NCBI GenBank assembly: GCA_020025675.1
Contig: JAHHRS010000055.1
Location: 1-11,665, forward strand
Origin: Oscillospiraceae bacterium
GTDB taxonomy: Bacteria > Bacillota > Clostridia > Oscillospirales > Oscillospiraceae
DNA length: 11,665 nt
Direction of reading: 5' to 3'
Position numbers and translations under genes: made by a program. Every line of letters begins with the position of its first letter. Positions within the stretch are counted from its first letter, which is position 1. Below are positions 6,780 to 11,665 of the stretch, in pieces. The notes beneath the pieces were generated by a model that was given only the letters and a program-made list of their open reading frames with translations, was not told the DNA's origin and made no database searches.

Positions 6780-7775
6780 TTGGAACTAAGTAAAATAAAA
6801 AGCAAGCAGCGGATATTTGGTATTATAAATATAATACTGGTAGTTTCTATTATTCTGTTATCAGTTTTAACTATAATCTTAGCTTGGGATGCAGAAGATA
6901 AATTAGTATCTACTCTATTTGCATGGATTAGTTTAGTCTTCGGTTTTATTAGTTTTACGGTTGGAGTTCTGCTGCCGGCTAAGGAAAAAAAGGTATTTAT
7001 TTCAGAAGATAGTATGGAAAAATTGGTAACTGCCAATCTTATCCTAAATAATAATGTCAGTTCACTATCGTATGCAAAAGGGCAATATCTATTTAGAACC
7101 TGGCATTATGCAGGAGCCTTGGTTAACGGAACATTGATGATGCTGATCAATTGCATTGGATTATTTGTATGCGTAGGAGAAAATCTTACTCTTGCGTTCA
7201 CTACATATACGGCAACCGCAGTTTTATGGTTTATTTTTATTGTTGTCTGCGCTGTGTGGACGTACTACGAAGATTTAATAGACGAAATTAAAGAATACGG
7301 TGTAGCAGCACCGGACCACGGGAAAAAGTCTATTCGTAAAATGGGAATTATAACTTTGGCGGTCTTTATTATTTTTGGCAGCGGCGCAATATATGCTGTT
7401 ATTGACAGTAATTCCCAAAAGAGTTCTTTTCCGGATTTTAACCCAGACGAAGTGAATCAGAAGCTCGCAGAAATTCAGGACAATCTTAATTCCTTATCTT
7501 CTGAAGATTTATTAGCACCGGAAGAGTATGAAAATATTGAAGAAGCATTAACATACATAAAAACAAGCCATAATAACAGCAAATTTTATTATATTTTGCA
7601 GTATGCCAGTGAAAGTACATTGAATATTATTTCATGGGATGATGAGTCTGATGACGTTTTTATCGATTCCTTTGAAATTTTGGAAAACGACAGATTGAAA
7701 CGGGGAGATTCCTACATTTCATCCTCTATGACAAAAGAAGACGTTTCCGGAAAGGAAACCGGCTATATTGAATAG
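6780..7775 (+). CDS. Unrecognised membrane protein with five helices and an acidic C-terminal domain
   Basis: I do not recognise the family. I place the start at TTG 6780 (331 residues), because the stretch AAGGA-T-GGTGA (6764-6774) is a near-perfect ribosome site with one extra base, ending five bases before it. The in-frame ATG at 6768 lies inside that site and only a few bases from the predicted transcript start, but it remains possible (335 residues). Counting from the TTG, hydrophobic segments lie at about 12-36, 45-66, 111-132, 138-162 and 188-208. A loop of about 45 residues between helices 2 and 3 and a roughly 20-residue loop after helix 4 are hydrophilic. The last 120 residues are rich in Asp, Glu, Ser and Asn and are probably outside the membrane. 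The gene is clearly more AT-rich than its neighbours. It stands alone between two terminators. Function unknown. Confidence 0.8.
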   Translation: MELSKIKSKQRIFGIINIILVVSIILLSVLTIILAWDAEDKLVSTLFAWISLVFGFISFTVGVLLPAKEKKVFISEDSMEKLVTANLILNNNVSSLSYAKGQYLFRTWHYAGALVNGTLMMLINCIGLFVCVGENLTLAFTTYTATAVLWFIFIVVCAVWTYYEDLIDEIKEYGVAAPDHGKKSIRKMGIITLAVFIIFGSGAIYAVIDSNSQKSSFPDFNPDEVNQKLAEIQDNLNSLSSEDLLAPEEYENIEEALTYIKTSHNNSKFYYILQYASESTLNIISWDDESDDVFIDSFEILENDRLKRGDSYISSSMTKEDVSGKETGYIE

Positions 7776-7825
7776 ATATTAAAGTCAGATAGTATAAGCA
7801 ATTTTTAATTTATATAAAACAAGAT

Positions 7826-7874
7826 AAAAAAACAGCAGGAGTAAGATTTAAAATCTTAGTCCTGCTTGTTTTTA
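7826..7874. terminator. Bidirectional terminator between convergent genes
   Basis: GCAGGA (7835-7840) pairs with TCCTGC (7860-7865), and TAAGATTT (7842-7849) with AATCTTA (7852-7858) continues the stem inward after a G-G mismatch. An A-run lies on the left and a T-run on the right, so it can stop both the rightward membrane gene and leftward metG, whose stop codon is 32 bases away. Confidence 0.9.
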
Positions 7875-7905
7875 TTAAATTTGTATTCCGTCAGCTGAAG
7901 TATTT

Positions 7906-9855
7906 TCAGCCGAGCTGAGAGCCTGCGGGGACGCTGTCATCCAGAATTACAAGGTGAAGCTCTTCCTTGCCGTCAACTTCCTTCACAGCGGAGAGGAGCA
8001 TACCGCAGGACATCTGACCCATCATCTTTCTGGGAGGCAGGTTCAGAATGGCAACCACGGTCTTACCCACTAAATCCTCCGGCTCATAGAACTTGTGGAT
8101 ACCCGAAAGGATCTGTCTGGGAGTGCCGCTGCCGTCATCAAGCTGGAACTTCAGCAGCTTTTCTGACTTCTTAACGGCTTCGCAGCTGAGAACCTTACAT
8201 ACACGCATATCGCATTTAGCAAATTCGTCTATGCTGACGTCGGGCAGAACAGGCTTTGTCTCAGGAGCTTTGTTTAAGTGCTCCAGCTCTTCCAGCTCTT
8301 TAAGAGTCTTTTCCATATCCACTCTTGGGAACAGTGTCTCCCCCTTGTGAACAGTCACGTTGAGAGGAAGAACTCCGTACCTGTCGGCATTATCCCATGT
8401 TCTGCAGTTCTCGTCAGCACCAATCTGTTTAAATGCCTTATCACAGCTTTCCGGAATAAATGGGGTGAGCAAAGTAAGGGCAACTCTCAGAGCCTCAAGA
8501 AGGTTATACATTACGGTTGCCAGCCTTGCCCTGTTTGCCTCATCCTTTGCCAGAACCCAAGGTGTAGTCTCATCAATGTACTTATTGGCACGCTGTATAA
8601 GCTTAAACACCTCTTCCAGACCCAGATGCAGCTGGAACTCATCCATCTGCTTTCCGTAGCGGCTCTTGGTATTTTTTATAAAGTCTAAAAGCTGGTTATC
8701 CAGCTCATCCGCCTGACGTTCCTCAGGCAAAGTGCCGCCGAAATACTTTTCGACCATTGCGGTAGTGCGGGAAACAAGGTTGCCCAAATCATTGGCAAGG
8801 TCTTTATTAATGGTGTTAATCAGCAATTCATTGGAGAAGTTGCCGTCAGAGCCAAAGGGGAATGTACGCAGCAGGAAGAAACGAAGAGCATCAACACCGA
8901 ATTTCTCAGCCAGCACATAGGGATCAACCACATTGCCTCTGGATTTTGACATTTTTCCGCCGTCAATTACCAGCCAGCCATGGCCGTAAACCTTTTTGGG
9001 AAGAGGCATACCCATGCTCATAAGCATTGCGGGCCAGATAATAGAATGGAAACGTACAATTTCTTTTCCAACTACATGGACGGAAGCCGGCCAGTACTTA
9101 TCATAATCATCGTACTTATCGTTGAGAAAGCCCAAAGCGGTGCAGTAGTTGAAGAGAGCATCAACCCAGACGTACACAACATGTCCAGGGTCAAAGTCCA
9201 CGGGAATACCCCATTTAAAGCTTGTACGGGATACGCACAAATCCTCAAGGCCGGGCTTAATAAAGTTATTTATCATCTCGTTGACACGGGATGGGGGCTG
9301 GAGGAATTCACCTGTTTCAAGCAGCTCCTGAACAGGCTTTGCGTACTTTGAGAGGCGGAAGAAATATGCCTCTTCCTCGGCATCATGGACAGGTCTGCCG
9401 CAGTCAGGGCATTTGCCGTCTACAAGCTGGTTCTCCGTCCAAAAGCTTTCACAGGGGGTGCAGTATTTTCCCTTATATTTGCCTTTATAAATATCTCCCT
9501 TTTCGTACATTTTTCTGAATATCTTCTGGACAGCCTCCACATGATAGTCGTCAGTAGTACGAATAAAACGGTCGTTGGAGATATTCATAAGTTTCCACAG
9601 ATCGAGAACGCCCTTTTCTCCCGTAACAATCCTGTCAACAAACTCCTGAGGACTTACTCCTGCCTCCTTGGCCTTTTCCTCTATCTTCTGTCCGTGCTCA
9701 TCGGTTCCGGTGAGGAACATAACATCATAGCCGCATAGGCGCTTATATCTGGCTATGGCATCGGAAGCCACAGTACAATATGCGTGACCTATATGAAGCT
9801 TGTCTGAGGGGTAGTAGATAGGGGTTGTAATATAAAATGTTTCCTTTTTCTCCAT
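7906..9855 (-). CDS. metG: Methionyl-tRNA synthetase with C-terminal tRNA-binding domain
   Basis: This cytosolic enzyme charges tRNA-Met with methionine using ATP (EC 6.1.1.10). The 649 residues match the usual bacterial long form. The class I signatures are HIGH at 21-24 and KMSKS at 301-305. The connective insertion holds a single zinc knuckle with C132/C135 and C149/C152, as in the MetG2-type enzymes of Gram-positive bacteria. Methionine-pocket elements GTDEHG (50-55) and YVWVDAL (228-234) are present. The anticodon-binding helical part covers about 390-500. A dimerising EMAPII/Trbp111-like OB-fold follows at about 543-649 (start CDMRVCKV; later ILNLPPRKMMG and SCGMLL). The start has a TAGGAG site upstream. 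It lies 54 bases after the VanW-family gene in the same direction and is probably cotranscribed. I see no T-box leader directly upstream. Confidence 0.97.
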   Translation of the reverse strand: MEKKETFYITTPIYYPSDKLHIGHAYCTVASDAIARYKRLCGYDVMFLTGTDEHGQKIEEKAKEAGVSPQEFVDRIVTGEKGVLDLWKLMNISNDRFIRTTDDYHVEAVQKIFRKMYEKGDIYKGKYKGKYCTPCESFWTENQLVDGKCPDCGRPVHDAEEEAYFFRLSKYAKPVQELLETGEFLQPPSRVNEMINNFIKPGLEDLCVSRTSFKWGIPVDFDPGHVVYVWVDALFNYCTALGFLNDKYDDYDKYWPASVHVVGKEIVRFHSIIWPAMLMSMGMPLPKKVYGHGWLVIDGGKMSKSRGNVVDPYVLAEKFGVDALRFFLLRTFPFGSDGNFSNELLINTINKDLANDLGNLVSRTTAMVEKYFGGTLPEERQADELDNQLLDFIKNTKSRYGKQMDEFQLHLGLEEVFKLIQRANKYIDETTPWVLAKDEANRARLATVMYNLLEALRVALTLLTPFIPESCDKAFKQIGADENCRTWDNADRYGVLPLNVTVHKGETLFPRVDMEKTLKELEELEHLNKAPETKPVLPDVSIDEFAKCDMRVCKVLSCEAVKKSEKLLKFQLDDGSGTPRQILSGIHKFYEPEDLVGKTVVAILNLPPRKMMGQMSCGMLLSAVKEVDGKEELHLVILDDSVPAGSQLG

Positions 9856-9909
9856 TTTCTCTTCTCCTAAAATTATATATGCTTAAAACTTTTGCTTTAT
9901 TTTTTGAGG

Positions 9910-11665
9910 CTATTCCTCGCTTCCGCCGTAGATGTTATTTATCTGCTCATCTATATAGTCTTTATGATGATTGTAGATACCGTACGGCTCTTGAATAGTC
10001 TGAATTTCATTTCCGTCCTTGTCATATACATGTCGGGTAGCGGTAACACCATAGCCTGTAACAACCTCGGGATATTCGGGCAGTCCCTTAACAACAAGCT
10101 GATTATGGGTTATCTCCACGTAGCTTCCGTCAAGATTTGTACCTAAAATCTCAATTGTGAGACTGCTGTCCTCATCATTGCAGTAGGCATTGATTTTCAC
10201 GGGATAATCACGGTTATTTTTAAACTTGAAGTCCGGTTTGGGCCAGCTTACAGTTGCATCCATACCGAAATCAAGATATGCCACCTTAAAATAGTGATTT
10301 GTCCGTGAGACAGTCTCAAGCTGGGAATACATTGCGGCGCAATAGAGGGTTGACGACACCTGACAGATACCGCCGCCCACCTCCTGCACCACTTCACCGT
10401 CTGCGTAAGCACCGGCAGACTTAAAACCAGCCTCTTCCGTACGCTGTCCAACCGTCTCGTTATACGAGAATACATCCCCCGGCATCATTATAAGTCCGTT
10501 AATTTTTTCGGTGGCAAGCTTTATATTATTTATTCTCTCTTCTGTGCTGCCGTCATAATAGGTAGTCTGTGAACCAAGCACATCTCTGTATATAAGGCTT
10601 CTTAAATAGTCACCGGTAACCTCAGGAAATTGCACATTAAGGGGAATTTCAATCTTTTCTGCAGGCTGTGCCGCCTCCCACATGGATTTTGCCTCTTCAA
10701 CGCTGAATTCACAGCCTACTACCTCATCTGTAACATTAAATTTCTCGTCATAGGCAGCATTTTGGGGTTCAGAACTAAGTTCATTATATATCTCTTCAAA
10801 ATCAGGCGGTTCAAGCTTATTATCTATATGGTCATACACTAAAACTTTTTCATCATTTTGCAGCGCCTGAGCAATTTGGCTTGCAAGAGCGTCTGAATCT
10901 ATCATCATCTCTCCTGCACCTTTCACCATACTCAGCTTCCCTGCTTCTTTATCTACCGTATAGCCTCTATCCTCAGTCTTTTTTAGGAACTTTTCAATTC
11001 CCGCCTCCGCTTTTTGTTTTATATAGTCTTCATTAAGTCTGAGATAACCCTCACTTACATCCACCGGTTTAATAAGGTTTTCAATATATCTCAGCAAATT
11101 TTCAAATATATTATCCGAATGGCCGTATCTGTATGCCATCTTAACCGCAGCGTCCTTTGTGTATATGGCACCGGCATCGCACCTGTCCAGCTTAAAGCTC
11201 ACACCGGCAGGAAGCTTTACGCGCAGAGCAATATCAGTTCTCTCATCCCAGCCGCTGTCTTCCAAAGCCTTTATGGTCTCTGCATTATTCATGCCGCCCA
11301 CAAACACACCGTCTACATAAACTTTAGGCAGGTTAACATCGCTGACAGTCACATAATAGCCGCCCGCAACTATTCCCCCAACTATAAGCATCAGTACAAC
11401 AAGGGTGGAGATAAGGACTATCTTAAACTTTCTAAATTTTCCCTTGGGCTTTTCGGTTTTTTCCTTTTTCTCCTTCGGGGGCTTTTCTTTTTTTACTTTT
11501 TCCTTTTTGGGCTTTTCTTTTTTCTGTTTTTTTCCCTTTACCTTGTTTCCGCCGGAATTCTCATCTTCCGGTTCTTCTGAATATTCATATGCAGGTTCAT
11601 CTGCATACTGAGAATATTCATCTCCCCCTTCATAATATTCTTCCTGTGTATAAACAGGCTCCTCC
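9910..11665 (-). CDS. VanW-family membrane protein, N-terminus outside window
   Basis: The frame is open from the stop at 9910 to the right edge, 584 residues visible. The internal ATG at 11391 falls inside the membrane helix and is not a credible start. Numbering from the edge: residues 1-40 are acidic and tyrosine-rich (15 Asp/Glu, 7 Tyr), residues 41-81 hold 22 lysines, and one transmembrane helix spans about 82-105, so the tail is cytoplasmic. The extracellular part starts with a region like the YoaR/PG_binding_4 domains that precede VanW (about 120-330). The VanW domain itself follows at about 379-500, with MPGDVFSYNETVG (394-406) and the hallmark GGGICQVSSTLY (430-441). The last 80 residues are a beta-rich end. 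VanW proteins occur in glycopeptide-resistance clusters and widely in Clostridia; their biochemical role is not settled, though wall binding or processing is likely. No van resistance genes are nearby, so this is not evidence of resistance. metG lies downstream. Confidence 0.88.
   Translation of the reverse strand, partial: EEPVYTQEEYYEGGDEYSQYADEPAYEYSEEPEDENSGGNKVKGKKQKKEKPKKEKVKKEKPPKEKKEKTEKPKGKFRKFKIVLISTLVVLMLIVGGIVAGGYYVTVSDVNLPKVYVDGVFVGGMNNAETIKALEDSGWDERTDIALRVKLPAGVSFKLDRCDAGAIYTKDAAVKMAYRYGHSDNIFENLLRYIENLIKPVDVSEGYLRLNEDYIKQKAEAGIEKFLKKTEDRGYTVDKEAGKLSMVKGAGEMMIDSDALASQIAQALQNDEKVLVYDHIDNKLEPPDFEEIYNELSSEPQNAAYDEKFNVTDEVVGCEFSVEEAKSMWEAAQPAEKIEIPLNVQFPEVTGDYLRSLIYRDVLGSQTTYYDGSTEERINNIKLATEKINGLIMMPGDVFSYNETVGQRTEEAGFKSAGAYADGEVVQEVGGGICQVSSTLYCAAMYSQLETVSRTNHYFKVAYLDFGMDATVSWPKPDFKFKNNRDYPVKINAYCNDEDSSLTIEILGTNLDGSYVEITHNQLVVKGLPEYPEVVTGYGVTATRHVYDKDGNEIQTIQEPYGIYNHHKDYIDEQINNIYGGSEE
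11422..11544 (-). repeat. Low-complexity lysine-rich coding tract
   Basis: The coding (minus) strand here is almost all purine, seen as long C/T runs on the plus strand. It codes 41 residues with 22 lysines, built from short KKEKPKKEK-like units. It links the acidic tail to the membrane helix of the VanW-family protein. Such homopurine runs are prone to slippage and to length differences between strains. Confidence 0.8.

Noticed and set aside
9872..9900. Possible internal promoter before metG (TATAAT on the minus strand at 9872-9877)
   Set aside because: There is no acceptable -35 box, and the implied transcript start would fall in the metG ribosome site.
9915..9927. GAGG/CCTC hairpin at the end of the VanW gene as a terminator
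   Set aside because: The stem is only four pairs and on the coding strand is followed by A rather than T residues.
11014..11580. Rightward open frame with a Phe/Leu-rich hydrophobic end
   Set aside because: The hydrophobic run is the reverse complement of the lysine-rich VanW tail, so it is a mirror artefact.
9910..11665. Vancomycin resistance locus
   Set aside because: VanW-family proteins are common in Clostridia; no ligase, dehydrogenase, dipeptidase or two-component genes are present.

Overview
The window looks like chromosomal DNA from a Gram-positive Bacillota, most likely class Clostridia. The signs are consensus sigma-A-type promoters with 17-18 base spacers, strong AGGAGG-type ribosome binding sites, simple hairpin/T-run terminators, and envelope proteins of monoderm type (LysM, VanW family, divergent InlB-like repeats). 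No species can be named from the sequence. I see no tRNA or rRNA gene, CRISPR array, insertion sequence or phage gene.

Layout. Bases 1-2202 (minus strand) hold a short operon. A GtrII-type membrane glycosyltransferase is followed after 31 bases by a COG0523/CobW-type P-loop GTPase that runs off the left edge. At 2203-2369 two well-formed promoters stand back to back. The rightward one drives rfbA-rfbB (rmlA-rmlB), the first two enzymes of dTDP-sugar synthesis, which overlap by four bases and end at a terminator (4325-4363). The divergent pair suggests a surface-glycan locus: RfbA/RfbB make dTDP-4-keto-6-deoxyglucose, and the membrane transferase may act on a surface glycan. No rmlC or rmlD is present in the window.

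Bases 4364-4688 are a long non-coding stretch with several possible RNA helices, a tandem 10-base repeat and a good promoter. Next comes a secreted protein with three LysM modules, a Gly/Ser/Asn linker and four InlB-like repeats (4689-6626), with its own terminator. An AT-rich gene for an unrecognised five-helix membrane protein follows (6780-7775), also with its own promoter and terminator.

From the right, on the minus strand, come a VanW-family membrane protein whose N-terminus lies beyond the right edge (9910-11665) and then methionyl-tRNA synthetase (7906-9855). metG meets the unknown membrane gene tail to tail across a bidirectional terminator (7826-7874).

Most genes are recognisable envelope or housekeeping functions. 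The least explained parts are the non-coding region upstream of the LysM gene, the orphan AT-rich membrane protein, and the extreme charge pattern of the VanW protein's cytoplasmic tail.
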